The notes: generated by a model not told the origin, from the sequence alone. A DNA stretch of 57,863 nucleotides from CAYMLL01 sp964390645 (GCA_964390645.1 CAYMLL010000011.1:1-57863), one strand, 5' to 3'. Counted from the stretch's first letter, positions 25,629-36,039 are shown. Numbers and translations: made by a program.

Positions 25629-27482
25629 GTGTATCGACCAGCTGCCTGCCGTACAGGACTACGCAGTTCCGTCGCGGTCATGATCCTCGCCGTCGGGGTG
25701 ACTAGCGGCAGTCGCCTGGTCGGCGCCGAGAAGTACGGGATCGAGTCCCCCGGCAAGGAACACCGCCTCCACGTCGAGTTCGACAAGCACGGTCGCGTGT
25801 CCTACAGCGCGACGTTACGCGGGAAGACCGTCCTTCGCCCATCACGACTCGGGCTCGAGCTCGAGTCGACGTCGTCACTGGACAGACACTTCGTCGTCAA
25901 GGAGGAGTCACGACACTCCCGGCGAGGCAAGATCGAGAGTCGACTCGCGGAACGCGCGTCCGTCGAGTTCGCATGGAACGAGCTGACGCTGGTGCTCGAG
26001 CAAGAGACGACGCAGCGCCTCTTGCGCCTCGATTTCCGCGTCTTCGATCAAGCGATCGCGTTTCGCTACGTGATTCCGGCGAAGCGAAGATTCATCGAGG
26101 AGTTCGTCATCACGGGCGAGACGACGGAATTGCGGCTTCCTCCCGACACGACGGCCTACACCGAATACGGACACGAAGGCTCCTACAACGAACGGCCCAT
26201 CGATAAGGTTCGGAAGGGCTGCGAGCTCCCTCTGCTCGTTCGTGACAAGGGGAATGGGCTCTTTCACGTGATCCAGCAGGCCGACGCCTGGGACTACTCC
26301 CGCAGGTTTCTTCGTACGACCCGATCAGGTGGGGTTCTCGGCTTCACGCTCGAAGACAAGGTCGCCGTGAGACCCGCGTTCGCCGCGCCCTGGGTGGTCG
26401 TGTCGACGGCCGACACCGCGGGAAAGCTCATCGAGCAGAACTACATCCGCGACGCACTCGTCGACGATCGGATGCCGGAGCCTGCGTGGATCGTTCCCGG
26501 CAAGGTGATGCGCGTCCTGGATCTGAAGACGCAGGGCGCGATCGAGGTCATCGATTTCGCGGCAACGAGCGGTATCGAGTACATCGAGTTCGATGCCGGC
26601 TGGTACGGAAACCAGGACGACCCGAAGGCCGATGCGTGCACGGCCATTCCCGGGCTCGACGTGGCCGCCGTCTGCGAGTACGGCCGCTCCAAACGCGTAG
26701 GGGTCATCGTCTACGTCAACCGAGTCCACCTGAGATCGCAACTCGATCGAATGCTGCCGACCTACTCACGCTGGGGCATCCGAGGGCTGAAATTCGGCTT
26801 TGTCGACGGTCGCACTCGGCGTGGCATCGCGGACACACACCGTTGGGTCGAAGCGGCGATGCGATACGAGATGATCGTCGACATCCACGACAACTATCGT
26901 CCGACCGGCATCACACAACGCCTCCCGAACCTGCTGACGCAGGAGGGAATTCGCGGCAACGAATGGATGCCGACGACGCGCCACAACACGACGATGCCCT
27001 TCACGCGCTTCGTCGCCGGCGCCGCAGACTACACGATCTGCTACCGCGTGGGACGAACGAAGGGAACAGACTGCCACCAGCTCGCGCTCTCCGTGATCGT
27101 CTTCAGTCCGCTCCAGTTCGTCTACTGGTACGGGCGTCCACGCGACCACCTCGAGTCCCTCGGCAGAGAGTGGTTCGAGATCCTCCCGACGACCTGGGAC
27201 GACACGCGCGTGCTCTCCGGCGAAATCGGCGAGCACTACACGGTCGCCCGGCGAAAGGGCCCCGACTGGTTCATCGGCGGAATCACGAGCGACTCCGCGC
27301 GCACCCTGGAGCTGCCGCTGGACTTCCTGGACACTGGCGCGAAGTACCGGGCCACGATGTACCGCGACGCGAAAGGGAAGGAGCTCGAGATCTTTCACCA
27401 GGACGTGACGGCCGAGACGGCGATCGAGGAGAGCCTTCAGCCCGGCGGCGGCGTCGCGATCGTCATCCGACGAGTGAACTAG
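25629..27482 (+). CDS. GH97-like glycosidase
   Basis: About 617 residues with a signal peptide. The N-terminal beta-super-sandwich (about 35-270) includes SPGKEHRLHVEFDKHGRVSY, YTEYGHEGSYNE and LFHVIQQADAWDYS. The catalytic barrel holds AATSGIEYIEFDAGWYG, the strand WGIRGLKFGFVDG, and the GH97 signature HDNYRPTGITQRLPN followed by LLTQEGIRGNE. The C-terminal part has SPLQFVYWYGRP and WFIGGITSD. GH97 enzymes are alpha-glucosidases or alpha-galactosidases of the periplasm. The KVDF-type strand reads KFGFVDG, with Gly where a retaining nucleophile Asp would lie, which would fit an inverting mechanism. I start at GTG 25629 after GAGGAGA because the leader is then complete; ATG 25680 is the alternative. 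Confidence 0.82.
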   Translation: MYRPAACRTGLRSSVAVMILAVGVTSGSRLVGAEKYGIESPGKEHRLHVEFDKHGRVSYSATLRGKTVLRPSRLGLELESTSSLDRHFVVKEESRHSRRGKIESRLAERASVEFAWNELTLVLEQETTQRLLRLDFRVFDQAIAFRYVIPAKRRFIEEFVITGETTELRLPPDTTAYTEYGHEGSYNERPIDKVRKGCELPLLVRDKGNGLFHVIQQADAWDYSRRFLRTTRSGGVLGFTLEDKVAVRPAFAAPWVVVSTADTAGKLIEQNYIRDALVDDRMPEPAWIVPGKVMRVLDLKTQGAIEVIDFAATSGIEYIEFDAGWYGNQDDPKADACTAIPGLDVAAVCEYGRSKRVGVIVYVNRVHLRSQLDRMLPTYSRWGIRGLKFGFVDGRTRRGIADTHRWVEAAMRYEMIVDIHDNYRPTGITQRLPNLLTQEGIRGNEWMPTTRHNTTMPFTRFVAGAADYTICYRVGRTKGTDCHQLALSVIVFSPLQFVYWYGRPRDHLESLGREWFEILPTTWDDTRVLSGEIGEHYTVARRKGPDWFIGGITSDSARTLELPLDFLDTGAKYRATMYRDAKGKELEIFHQDVTAETAIEESLQPGGGVAIVIRRVN

Positions 27483-27560
27483 ATCGCGCCTTCGAGCACG
27501 GAAAGCTCAAGTCGGGATCTCCTGCACGGCTGACTCGAGGACCTGACGTGACTCAGCGGC

Positions 27561-28895
27561 TCAGACCGAAAAGATCGAACCGCTCATCGTCCCCCCGCTG
27601 TCACTGAACGACTCTTCCTCGATGCCGAGCGAGTGCAGGATGCTCAGGTACATGTTGGTCATGCGACCGCCACGCGTCGAGTACTGACCGTGCTGGAGGC
27701 CCATGTTGGCGCCACCCGCAACAAGCGTCGGCAGGTTGACGTTTCGGTGGGTCGTGCTCGCGCCGCTGCCGAAGAGGACGATGCTGTTGTCGAGCACGCT
27801 GCCGCTCTTGTCCTGGAACTCGTTCATGCGTCCCAGGAAGTGGGCGACCTGCTCGCTCAGGAATCGGTCGTACTTCCCCCACTCGATCTGGCCCGCCTTG
27901 TCGCTCTTGTGGGAGAGGTTGTGGTGTGTGTGGCTCATGCCGATCTTGAGCGGGAACGTGTCGCTGAGGCCCATTCCGTCCTCGCGGTTCATCATGAAGG
28001 TGATGCTGCGAGTGATGTCTGCGTCGAAGGCGAGCGCGATGAGATCGAACATCGTGCGGTAGTACGATGCGGGATCGGTCTCGGGCGAGACGTCGAAATC
28101 CAGCTTCGAGTAGTCCTGAGGCTTGAGCGGGATGTCGATCCACTTCTCCGCGGCATCGAGACGCATTTCGAACTCGTTGAGCGACGTCAGGTACTGCTCC
28201 ATCTTGTCGCGGTCGGCACGCCCGAGTCTCTTGTCGAGGGCCTTGGCGTTCTCGGAGACAGCGTCGACGAGCCTCCGCCGTCGTCGCATGGTCGCACGCT
28301 GAGCCTTCAGGGACTCCTTGTTCCCCTTGAAGAGACTCTCGAAGATTCGACGCGGATCGTTCTCGGCCGGGATGGGCTTCCCCTCGCGATCGTACGAAAT
28401 GGTCGCTGTACGCGACGTGTAGCCGCTGCCGGCATCGATCGAGAGAACGAGCGAGGGCCGTCGACAGTACTCCCGCGTGTGACGAGCGACCACCTGGTCG
28501 AGCGCGACGGTGTTGAATGTCCCGGGCTTCGGGTCATGGAGCGGAGCGCCCGTCAGCCACATGTCCGAACAGACGTGAGGGTCGTTCTTCGTCCCGTTCG
28601 CATGCTGCAGCCCACCGAGGAAACTCAACTTCCCTCGATAGGGACTGAGCGGCTCGGTCGAGTTTCCGAAAACGAACTTTCCGTCCTTTTCGGCCCGCGG
28701 AAACCAGCTCCATTCGTCGATACCGTGCTTCTTCTCGGGAAGAGCCATGCCGTTTGCGCTGTAAATCGCGCAGAAGCGCCGAGGCGTCTCCTCGGCGACC
28801 TTCTCTCCCATCGCGTCGAGGAGCGGCAAAGGCAGAACGACTCCGGCGAGTCCCTTGAGCACAGCACGGCGATCGATTTGGAATGACCTCATCAT
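27561..28895 (-). CDS. DUF1552 family Tat-exported protein
   Basis: 444 residues. Tat-type leader FQIDRRAVLKGLAGVVLPLP, then family blocks CAIYSANGMALPEKKHGIDE, KLSFLGGLQHANG, GSGYTSRTATISYD, FDLIALAFDADITRSITFMM, SHTHHNLSHKSD and VLFGSGASTTHRNVNLPTLV. DUF1552 is a planctomycete/verrucomicrobial family related in role to DUF1501 and regularly encoded next to DUF1592-type cytochromes, as here. Biochemical function unknown. It is the last gene of the five-gene operon that begins near 39.2 kb, 49 nt after its DUF1592 partner. Confidence 0.92.
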   Translation of the reverse strand: MMRSFQIDRRAVLKGLAGVVLPLPLLDAMGEKVAEETPRRFCAIYSANGMALPEKKHGIDEWSWFPRAEKDGKFVFGNSTEPLSPYRGKLSFLGGLQHANGTKNDPHVCSDMWLTGAPLHDPKPGTFNTVALDQVVARHTREYCRRPSLVLSIDAGSGYTSRTATISYDREGKPIPAENDPRRIFESLFKGNKESLKAQRATMRRRRRLVDAVSENAKALDKRLGRADRDKMEQYLTSLNEFEMRLDAAEKWIDIPLKPQDYSKLDFDVSPETDPASYYRTMFDLIALAFDADITRSITFMMNREDGMGLSDTFPLKIGMSHTHHNLSHKSDKAGQIEWGKYDRFLSEQVAHFLGRMNEFQDKSGSVLDNSIVLFGSGASTTHRNVNLPTLVAGGANMGLQHGQYSTRGGRMTNMYLSILHSLGIEEESFSDSGGTMSGSIFSV

Positions 28896-28944
28896 GTCAG
28901 ATTCAGTTTATCAGAATCGACGGAATCGCAAGAGGTGCATTCCC

Positions 28945-31941
28945 TCATTTCTCGAGGAAGAGCGGGCTCTCGATAACGAAACGGACACAGTCCTTCATCG
29001 GATATCCCCCCGAACCCAGCGCCTTGCGACCTTCTCGCTTCAGGTATTCGATCTCGTTGAAGGCAAGACTCCGCCCCGTCGCGTAGCTCGCGAGATGCTT
29101 GAGGAAGCTGAACGCGACTTGATCGATGCGATCGTCGGCAAGGTACCGCTTGAGCGCGTTCACACCGGAGACCTCGGTTCCGTCCGGGAGAGTCGAGCTC
29201 GCGTCGACCTTCTCCTTCTTCAAGAGCCCGCCGGCGTCGAACTCTTCGAGCGGAAGTCCCCACGGATCAATCTTCTGATGGCACTCCGTGCAGCCTTCCT
29301 GATCGCGATGCTGCTCCAATCGCTCGCGCAGGGTCTTCGCCTTCTTCTCGTCCGGAAGCGCGGGCACATTCGGTGGAGGAGGATCCGGCGGCTCCGCGAT
29401 GATCTTGCGCGCGAGCCAGGCTCCACGCTTCACCGGATTCGAATCGTGCCCGTCGGAGAGCCCGGAGAGGAGCGCCACCTGGGTCAGCACCCCGCCGAGA
29501 GTTTCACTCTCGTGACGCACCGGAGCGAACGCGTATCCGTGCTCCGCCTTGCCTCCGATCCCGTAGTAACCCGCGACGACATCGTTCACGACACTGAAGT
29601 CAACATCGATCAGGTGACGCAGGGGAAGGTTCTCTCGGATGAGGCGCGTCACGAAGTGGATCGGCTCCTTCCGCAGCTCCCTCCGGACCTCTGGAATGAG
29701 CCGGGGAAACCTCCCACGATCGACGCTGACGACGTCGAACTTGTCGAGACTCAACCACTGGGAAACGAACTCGCCGGTGAACTGCGCGAACCGCTCGTCG
29801 GCCACGAGACGATCGACTTCTGACGCCACGGACTCCCGCAGCTTTTCCGTCGCCGCGAGTGACCTGAGCTTCGCGTCCGGCGTCGTGTTCCAGAGAAAGT
29901 ACGACATCTTCGCCGCGAGCTCGTGCGGCGAGAGCGGCTCTGGATCGGGACCGGCACTCTCCTCGATCAAGAACAGGAACTGAGGCGAGGTGAGGATCAC
30001 GAGCAGCGCATCCTTGATACTCTCCTGGAAGTTCCGAGTCTCGGCATAGCTCGCACGCCACGCATCGAGAAAGGAGGCAAGCTCCTTCTCCGCGAGTGGT
30101 CGACGGAACGCACGCGCGCCAAAGCGTTCGATCACCTCTCGGGCATAGGCTGGCGGATCGTCCTTCCGCTTCGAGGAGATGAAGATCTCGCGATGGCCCC
30201 TCGGCGGCCAGCTCTCGTAGAACGGTCCCTCGAACTCGATCGCATGCACGAGAACACGCGGGATCTGGCGATCGTCCGTCGGTTCGCTCCGAATCGCGAT
30301 CTCGCGCAATCCGGCGAGGTAGTTGACGTTGTTCTTCTCGATCACCGGCGAGGCAAAGCTGCTGATCGGAGCGCGGAAAATGTAGCGCGCGACCTTGGAG
30401 GAAGGAATCGGCCTGGGCTGATCGAAGAGCGAGAGTCGCGCTCCGACGTCCGTCCTCAACCCCATGTGCACACTGACGTGCGGAACTCGCCTCTCGAACG
30501 CGGCGAATCGTCGCCCCGTTTCGCTTTCGGCCTCGACCGGCGTGATCCAGGACAGCCGCAGATTCTTGCCGTCGGCGTTCTTGACCTTCATCGCGAATCC
30601 CCCCTTCGCGAATCGGGCGACCAGGAGCGGGATGATGACCTCTCCATCGGCGTCCGGCGGGAAAGGTCCCCTGAGTCTCTTCGAAAAGGTACGCGGCCCG
30701 ATGTCCGCGATCATCACGTCGTCTCGGGGCGGACCTTCGAGCACGACATCAAGCTGATAGACTCCGGCGGTCGAGATCTCGAGAGTCGCGTCCTTCCCGG
30801 CGTTCACGTCGATCTCGATCCGGTCAGGTGATTCCGGTGCAGGCGTGTTCGGTTGAACACCATCGTCGTAGCGAGCAGCCTCCACGGTGACTTGCAGGAC
30901 TCCGGAATCAGGCAGCTCTCGCATCGGCATCGAGAGCGTCGGAGCCGGCCCGCGAACGGCCCGCGAACCGTTCTCGGTCTCGGGCGTTCGGGGCCGCAGC
31001 AAGAGCCCCTCGGGAACGAGAACGTAGGATCTTCCGTAGTTGATTCCTCCCCGAGTGTGCTTTCCGATGATCGCGGCGAAGACCGAGTGGTAGAGACCGT
31101 GAAACTCCTTCCAGCCGCGAACGGTCGCGTTTCCCTTGTAGCCTTCCACAAAGCGGAATCTCCTCTGCATCGCGTGAGGCTCGAAATCGAAGGGCTTTTC
31201 AGGAAGGACCTCGCGCACGACGAGGTCCTTCTTCGCCAGGAGTCGCGGCCCCTCGAGCTCGATGTGCTCGGGAACGGGCGCCTTGTTGATCCCCGATCCG
31301 AGCTCGACCCGAAAACACTGGATACGCGGCCTGGTCGTCTCGTCGACAAGGCAGAGATCGAGCGCCTTCTCGGCGATCTCGAAACAGGCCTCGATCATCT
31401 GCGGCGTCAGGAGCAGCGTATTCTCGTTGTTCTTGAAGCCCTCCTTCGAGATCCCATCGGCGGGAAGAATGTCCGCGAGCCGATCTTCGACGCCCAGGAG
31501 ATCTCGCAAGGTGTTGTGGTACTGCGCGACCGTGAGCCGTCGCACGGATCCGTTGCGAGCGCGCACCCTGCGTTCGTCTGCCCGCAAGGATTCAGCGATC
31601 CACCGCGTGACGGCTTGTCGTTCCTTCGCCTCGGGCTGAAGCTCGTCCTCGGGCGGCATCGTCTCGTCCTTCAATTGCTTGACGACGTGCTTGAGGAGGA
31701 ACAGCTGCTTGTCTTCCAGCGAGCCGTCGAGAATATCGACTCGCACTCCTGACTTCTTCTTCTTGGCGCCGTGGCAGCCGTAGCAGTACGCCTTCAAGAC
31801 AGGCTGCACGGTTTTCTGGAACTGAGACTTCAGTTGCGCCGGACTCGGATCCGACGATCCCACGTCCTCCGCGTGGCCGAGGACGCTGAAAGCGAGCAGA
31901 GAGGCGACGAGCAACGATCGGTGGGCGCACGGCGCCTTCAT
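28945..31941 (-). CDS. PSCyt-type DUF1587-DUF1592-DUF1588-DUF1585 protein
   Basis: 998 residues, secreted (leader LLVASLLAFSVLGHA). N-terminal heme motif CYGCH at 53-57, then DUF1587 (about 125-170, RRLTVAQYHNTLRDLLGVED), a central carbohydrate-binding-like beta region (about 350-480), DUF1595/DUF1592 (about 590-790, RAFRRPLAEKELASFLDAW, PHELAAKMSYFLWNTTPDAK), DUF1588 (about 810-910) with a second heme motif GCTECHQKIDPWG, and DUF1585 at the end (YPMKDCVRFVIESPLF). A di-heme periplasmic or surface protein by inference; function unknown. It overlaps nothing but begins only four nt after the propeller-HEAT-heme gene. Confidence 0.92.
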   Translation of the reverse strand: MKAPCAHRSLLVASLLAFSVLGHAEDVGSSDPSPAQLKSQFQKTVQPVLKAYCYGCHGAKKKKSGVRVDILDGSLEDKQLFLLKHVVKQLKDETMPPEDELQPEAKERQAVTRWIAESLRADERRVRARNGSVRRLTVAQYHNTLRDLLGVEDRLADILPADGISKEGFKNNENTLLLTPQMIEACFEIAEKALDLCLVDETTRPRIQCFRVELGSGINKAPVPEHIELEGPRLLAKKDLVVREVLPEKPFDFEPHAMQRRFRFVEGYKGNATVRGWKEFHGLYHSVFAAIIGKHTRGGINYGRSYVLVPEGLLLRPRTPETENGSRAVRGPAPTLSMPMRELPDSGVLQVTVEAARYDDGVQPNTPAPESPDRIEIDVNAGKDATLEISTAGVYQLDVVLEGPPRDDVMIADIGPRTFSKRLRGPFPPDADGEVIIPLLVARFAKGGFAMKVKNADGKNLRLSWITPVEAESETGRRFAAFERRVPHVSVHMGLRTDVGARLSLFDQPRPIPSSKVARYIFRAPISSFASPVIEKNNVNYLAGLREIAIRSEPTDDRQIPRVLVHAIEFEGPFYESWPPRGHREIFISSKRKDDPPAYAREVIERFGARAFRRPLAEKELASFLDAWRASYAETRNFQESIKDALLVILTSPQFLFLIEESAGPDPEPLSPHELAAKMSYFLWNTTPDAKLRSLAATEKLRESVASEVDRLVADERFAQFTGEFVSQWLSLDKFDVVSVDRGRFPRLIPEVRRELRKEPIHFVTRLIRENLPLRHLIDVDFSVVNDVVAGYYGIGGKAEHGYAFAPVRHESETLGGVLTQVALLSGLSDGHDSNPVKRGAWLARKIIAEPPDPPPPNVPALPDEKKAKTLRERLEQHRDQEGCTECHQKIDPWGLPLEEFDAGGLLKKEKVDASSTLPDGTEVSGVNALKRYLADDRIDQVAFSFLKHLASYATGRSLAFNEIEYLKREGRKALGSGGYPMKDCVRFVIESPLFLEK

Positions 31942-31945
31942 TCCT

Positions 31946-34552
31946 TCACTTGCCGTCCTTCAGCCCGGTCAGATACGCGAGCAAGTCGCGCAGCTCGGCT
32001 GGGGTCTTGATCAGCCCTTCGGGCATCGGCGAGCGATTCTGGATCTCGCGCGAGAGGATGCTGTCCTTCTTGATGGTTCGCCGAACGGCAGCGGGAAGCA
32101 GAAGCTCGATCTGGGCCCCCGTCTCGCCGATCACGAGTCCAGCCGTGGCCTCGCCGTCCTTCTTCACCACCATCGTCCACTTGAAGATGGGCGAGACGGT
32201 CTTGTTCGGCGTGATGACCGCTTCGACGAGGTACGGTACTTTGAAGCGGCTTCCCACCTCGATGAGCGCCGGGCCACCGCCACCACTGTCGCCCGCGTTC
32301 GCCGCGTGGCAGACGGCGCAGCCACGCTCGGTGAAAAGGCTCGCACCTCGCTCTGCGTCGCCCCTGGTGACTTCCTTCCTCCAATCGAGCTTGGCGAACG
32401 CCGGGGGAAGCTCGGTGATGCCGGTGCTCGTGGCTCCCTCGAGCGGCTTGCGGTTCGCCCCGTCGTCCACGCGCAGACCGAGCACCGTGGCGTAACGAGC
32501 TTTCGTGCTCGGCTCCTCGAGCTGCTTGATAAAGAACGCGGCTTGCTTCGCGTGATTCCTGATCGGGTCGTCGAGACGACGCTCGAGCAAAGCAAAGAGC
32601 TTCTCGTCCTCCGGGGACTTGACCGCTTTCGCCCAGGCTTCGGCCATGGTGAAGTTCCCGGACCTGATCGCCAAGGTCTCGCCGACGAGCGCCGTGACGC
32701 TGACCATCGGACTGAGTGGCCAGTCTTCGGGAACGGGGCCCGAGAACGGCGGGACGGTCAGTCGCTCTCCGATCACGAGAATGCCGATGAGTCGATCGGC
32801 CGAAACACCGGACTCGCAGAGCTTCTGGATCTGCGACACGGTCAGCCTCGCGGCGAGAAGCTGCACGGCGGCCTGTCGAAGAAGACGGTCGTCACTCCGG
32901 GCGAGTTCCATCACCCGCGGAATCGACCCCGTCTTGCCGAATCGCTCCTTCAAAGCCACCAGAGCGGCGTGAAGGACCTGCGGATTCGAGTCGTGAAGAG
33001 CCTTCTCGAAGATCGAGCTCTTCGGCGAAGCCGCGAACTTCGCCAGGGCGCGCAGCGCCTGAAGCCGCGTCCCGGCGTTCGCCGAAGAAGCCAGCCCTTC
33101 GATGACCTCGAGCTCGTCGGCGTCGGAGCCTGCCGCGGAGGCCAGCCAGAGCAAGTGAGGGTGCATCGCCCCGTCGACAGCCACATCTCGGATTCGCCTG
33201 GCCGCTTCCCGGGTCGCGACCTTCCCACGCCGCGTGAGCTCGATATGAGCGCGATAACGTCGACTCCACGACTCGTCTGCCAGCTCCGAGAAGAGCTTCC
33301 CCAGCGTCGCGGTGGTCTCCTCGTAGGCATCGAAAGGCGCGTGAGCGGCGTCGTCGGCACGAGTGATCATCACGATGTCACTGCGATACATCGGCGACGC
33401 TTCGTTGCCCTTCATGTAGCAGATGCTCGTGAAGATGCGGCCACCTCGCCCCACGGTCACCCCTACCGGGCGCGCGGTCGGCGGGCCGTCAAGAAACTCC
33501 TCCAGCTCGACCTTGAACGACGCACCGTGTGGACGAAGCGGATATCGCTCGAGCTTTCCCCTGCCCCACTCCGCGACGTAAAGGCTGTGGCGGCAGGCTT
33601 CGGGAAGAAACGTATCGTCATAATACGCCATGCCCGTCGGTACGTAACGACCGACGTCGGGATGCATGGTGTCGAGCAAATCGGCACGCCAAGGCGTCTT
33701 CTCCGGCGACCATCCGCGCGGCCAGGACCAATACGCGCCTCGCGTGGCGTGGAGGACTCGACCCGGGATAAAGTCCTTGGGTCGCGATTCATGATCGTTG
33801 TCGGTGGTGAAGAGATTCCACGCCCGATCGAAGGCGATGCCGCAGCTGTTGCGAGTCCCGACCGCGATAACGCTGAACTCCTCTCCGTCCGGGCTGATGC
33901 GAAACACACCGCCGACACCGGTGACCTTCGTCCCCTTGGTTCCGTGGTGATAGGTCCAGTGCATCCAGTGGTCCCAAGTACCGCTCGACGCAATCCCGTA
34001 CGACAGGATCTGATCGCCGTTCGAGAAATAGAGATCGCCGCCCGGGCCGACCACCAGAGCATGAATCCCCTGGTGCATGTCCCAGCCCTTCATCTGCGGC
34101 AGTCCCCAGACGAGGCGCTTCGCGACGACGCCCTTGCGTTTCTTGACCGCGTCCTCCAGGAGGTAGATCGCCGTGTGTGTGGAGACGTACAGATCATCGC
34201 CGCGAATGACGATGTCGTAGACCCACGCGTCCTTCGGGAAACGAAAGAGCAACTGGCGCGGCTGATAGAGCCCTCCCGCCTTCGGCTCGTACACGAACAG
34301 CGCTTCCCGGCAGCCGGCGAACAAGCGCCCCGCGCTATCGAGCTGCAGACCGAGAAACGATTCGCGCTCATCGCTATCGATCACCACGGACTTCAATCCG
34401 GGCACGGCGATCGTGAACGAGCTCGATCGATCATCAGTGAGCGCCGTCGACTCCTGAGCTCGAGCCGGGAACGAAAGAAGCAGGAGGCAGAAGAAGAAGC
34501 TGGGAGTCCGGGTGGCCATCTGGAACGGTAGGCGGAAGCAGTTCGTCAACAT
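31946..34552 (-). CDS. PVC-type beta-propeller/HEAT/c-heme protein
   Basis: About 868 residues, secreted (leader TPSFFFCLLLLSFPARAQ). Residues about 40-420 form a glucose/sorbosone-dehydrogenase-like beta-propeller (LDSAGRLFAGCREALFVYEP, GGVFRISPDGEEFSVIAVGT, NLFTTDNDHESRP). HEAT repeats follow (about 440-700). The C-terminal PVC heme-binding domain has CAVCH at about 743-747 and PYLVEAVITPNKTVSPIFKW, MPEGLIKTPAELRDLLAYLT. I use ATG 34552, two nt after the upstream stop (TGACCATG), the same junction as in the 8828 pair; ATG 34519 is also possible and gives a shorter leader. Probably a periplasmic dehydrogenase-like electron-transfer protein. The catalytic role is not proven. Confidence 0.9.
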   Translation of the reverse strand: MLTNCFRLPFQMATRTPSFFFCLLLLSFPARAQESTALTDDRSSSFTIAVPGLKSVVIDSDERESFLGLQLDSAGRLFAGCREALFVYEPKAGGLYQPRQLLFRFPKDAWVYDIVIRGDDLYVSTHTAIYLLEDAVKKRKGVVAKRLVWGLPQMKGWDMHQGIHALVVGPGGDLYFSNGDQILSYGIASSGTWDHWMHWTYHHGTKGTKVTGVGGVFRISPDGEEFSVIAVGTRNSCGIAFDRAWNLFTTDNDHESRPKDFIPGRVLHATRGAYWSWPRGWSPEKTPWRADLLDTMHPDVGRYVPTGMAYYDDTFLPEACRHSLYVAEWGRGKLERYPLRPHGASFKVELEEFLDGPPTARPVGVTVGRGGRIFTSICYMKGNEASPMYRSDIVMITRADDAAHAPFDAYEETTATLGKLFSELADESWSRRYRAHIELTRRGKVATREAARRIRDVAVDGAMHPHLLWLASAAGSDADELEVIEGLASSANAGTRLQALRALAKFAASPKSSIFEKALHDSNPQVLHAALVALKERFGKTGSIPRVMELARSDDRLLRQAAVQLLAARLTVSQIQKLCESGVSADRLIGILVIGERLTVPPFSGPVPEDWPLSPMVSVTALVGETLAIRSGNFTMAEAWAKAVKSPEDEKLFALLERRLDDPIRNHAKQAAFFIKQLEEPSTKARYATVLGLRVDDGANRKPLEGATSTGITELPPAFAKLDWRKEVTRGDAERGASLFTERGCAVCHAANAGDSGGGGPALIEVGSRFKVPYLVEAVITPNKTVSPIFKWTMVVKKDGEATAGLVIGETGAQIELLLPAAVRRTIKKDSILSREIQNRSPMPEGLIKTPAELRDLLAYLTGLKDGK

Positions 34553-34554
34553 GG

Positions 34555-36039
34555 TCACGACAGAAGTCCCGGAATCACCCTGGCACCTTCGACACCCGTG
34601 AGCCGCAAGTCGAGGCCCTGGTGCTTGACGGAGAAACGCTCGTGGTCGATTCCGAGGCAATGAAGAACGCTCGCGTTGAGATCGTTGATATGGACCGGAT
34701 TCGACGCGACATTATAGCAGTGGTCATCGGTCTGACCGTAGTCGATTCCCGGCTTGAATCCACCACCTGCGACGCAGGTAGTGAAGCAACGACCGTGGTG
34801 ATCGCGACCGTATTGATCCTGCGTGATGTCGCCCTGCCCGTAAATCGTCCGGCCGAACTCACCACCGAAGATAACGATGGTATCTTCGAATAGACCTCGC
34901 TGCTTGAGATCCTTGATCAAAGCCGTCGTGGGCTGGTCAACGCCTCGGGTGTTGATCCGGATATCCTTCGGCAGAGTCCCGTGCTGATCCCAACCGCGGT
35001 GAAAGAGCTGGACGAAGGGAACGCCCCGCTCGGCGAGCCGACGTGCGAGGATGCAGTTCGCGGCGAACGATCCCTTCTTCTTCGCGTCCGGTCCGTACAT
35101 CTCGAAGGTCGACTCGGGCTCGTCGCTCGGATCCATCAGCTCCGGCACGGACATCTGCATGCGAAACGCCATCTCGTACTGCGCGATGCGCGCCTCGATC
35201 TCCGGGTCTCCGGTACGTGAGAACTTCTCCTCGTTGAGAGAAGCGATTCCGTCGAGCATTCGACGACGCAGGCGCCGATCGAGACCGTCCGGGTTCGAAA
35301 GATAGAGCACCGGATCTCCGATGTTCCGAAACTGCACGCCTTGATGTCTCGACGGCAAGCAGCCACTCCCCCACAGTCGCGTGTACAGCGCCTGGCCCGG
35401 CGCCCAGCCGACCGACGTCATCACGACGTACGCCGGAAAATCGCGATTCGCGCTTCCGAGCCCGTAACTCACCCACGACCCGAAGCTCGGTCGTCCGTGC
35501 TGCTGAATGCCCGTGTTGATGTACGTGATCGCGGGGTCATGATTGATCGCCTCGGTGTGCATCGATCGGATAATCGTCAGGTCGTCCACGATCGTCGACA
35601 TGTACGGGAGCAGATCGGTGTTGATCCAGGTCCCCCGCTCTCCGCGACGCTCGAAGCTGAACTTCGGCGCGACGCAGAGAAACTTGCCCTGGCGACTCGT
35701 CATCGTCGTGAGTCGTTGCTCGCCCCGAACGCCGTCCGGAAGCGGCTGGCCGTCGATCTTCCGCAGCACGGGCTTGTAGTCGAAGAGATCGATGTGACTC
35801 GGCCCACCCGCCATGAAGAGGTAAATCACCCGCTTCGCACGGGGAGCGAAGTGTGGCAATCCGGGGAGTCCGCCTGATCGCTTCGGATCGGCGAACTCCG
35901 CCCGGGCAGCCGCCTGCGCCGAGGGCGTCTCGCCCTCCAGAAGCTTGGCGAACGCAGCGGTTCCCAGCGCGAGGGAATAGCGGGCGAGGAACTTTCGTCG
36001 TGTGGATGGACGAACGACCTGGCAACTCATCTCACTCAT
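34555..36039 (-). CDS. DUF1501 family Tat-exported protein
   Basis: 494 residues of the RDHH subtype. The Tat signal is RPSTRRKFLARYSLALGTAA. Conserved blocks are GGLPGLPHFAP, AKRVIYLFMAGGPSHIDLFD, MHTEAINHDPAITYINTG, FGGEFGRT and YGRDHHGRCFTTCVAGGG. It is the closest relative in the window of the protein encoded at 7347-8828 (same block spacing and the same IDQYEMAFRMQ-type helix). It overlaps the stop of the upstream DUF1549/DUF1553 gene by four nt (ATGA), so the two are translationally coupled. Confidence 0.92.
   Translation of the reverse strand: MSEMSCQVVRPSTRRKFLARYSLALGTAAFAKLLEGETPSAQAAARAEFADPKRSGGLPGLPHFAPRAKRVIYLFMAGGPSHIDLFDYKPVLRKIDGQPLPDGVRGEQRLTTMTSRQGKFLCVAPKFSFERRGERGTWINTDLLPYMSTIVDDLTIIRSMHTEAINHDPAITYINTGIQQHGRPSFGSWVSYGLGSANRDFPAYVVMTSVGWAPGQALYTRLWGSGCLPSRHQGVQFRNIGDPVLYLSNPDGLDRRLRRRMLDGIASLNEEKFSRTGDPEIEARIAQYEMAFRMQMSVPELMDPSDEPESTFEMYGPDAKKKGSFAANCILARRLAERGVPFVQLFHRGWDQHGTLPKDIRINTRGVDQPTTALIKDLKQRGLFEDTIVIFGGEFGRTIYGQGDITQDQYGRDHHGRCFTTCVAGGGFKPGIDYGQTDDHCYNVASNPVHINDLNASVLHCLGIDHERFSVKHQGLDLRLTGVEGARVIPGLLS

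Noticed and set aside
20356..27482. Classical SusC/SusD polysaccharide utilisation locus
   Set aside because: Glycosidases and SGNH enzymes are present, but no TonB-dependent SusC or SusD lipoprotein gene is found, as expected for Planctomycetota.
32306..34531. 741-codon open frame on the plus strand
   Set aside because: Antisense to the propeller-HEAT-heme gene; Arg/His/Glu-rich shadow without domains.
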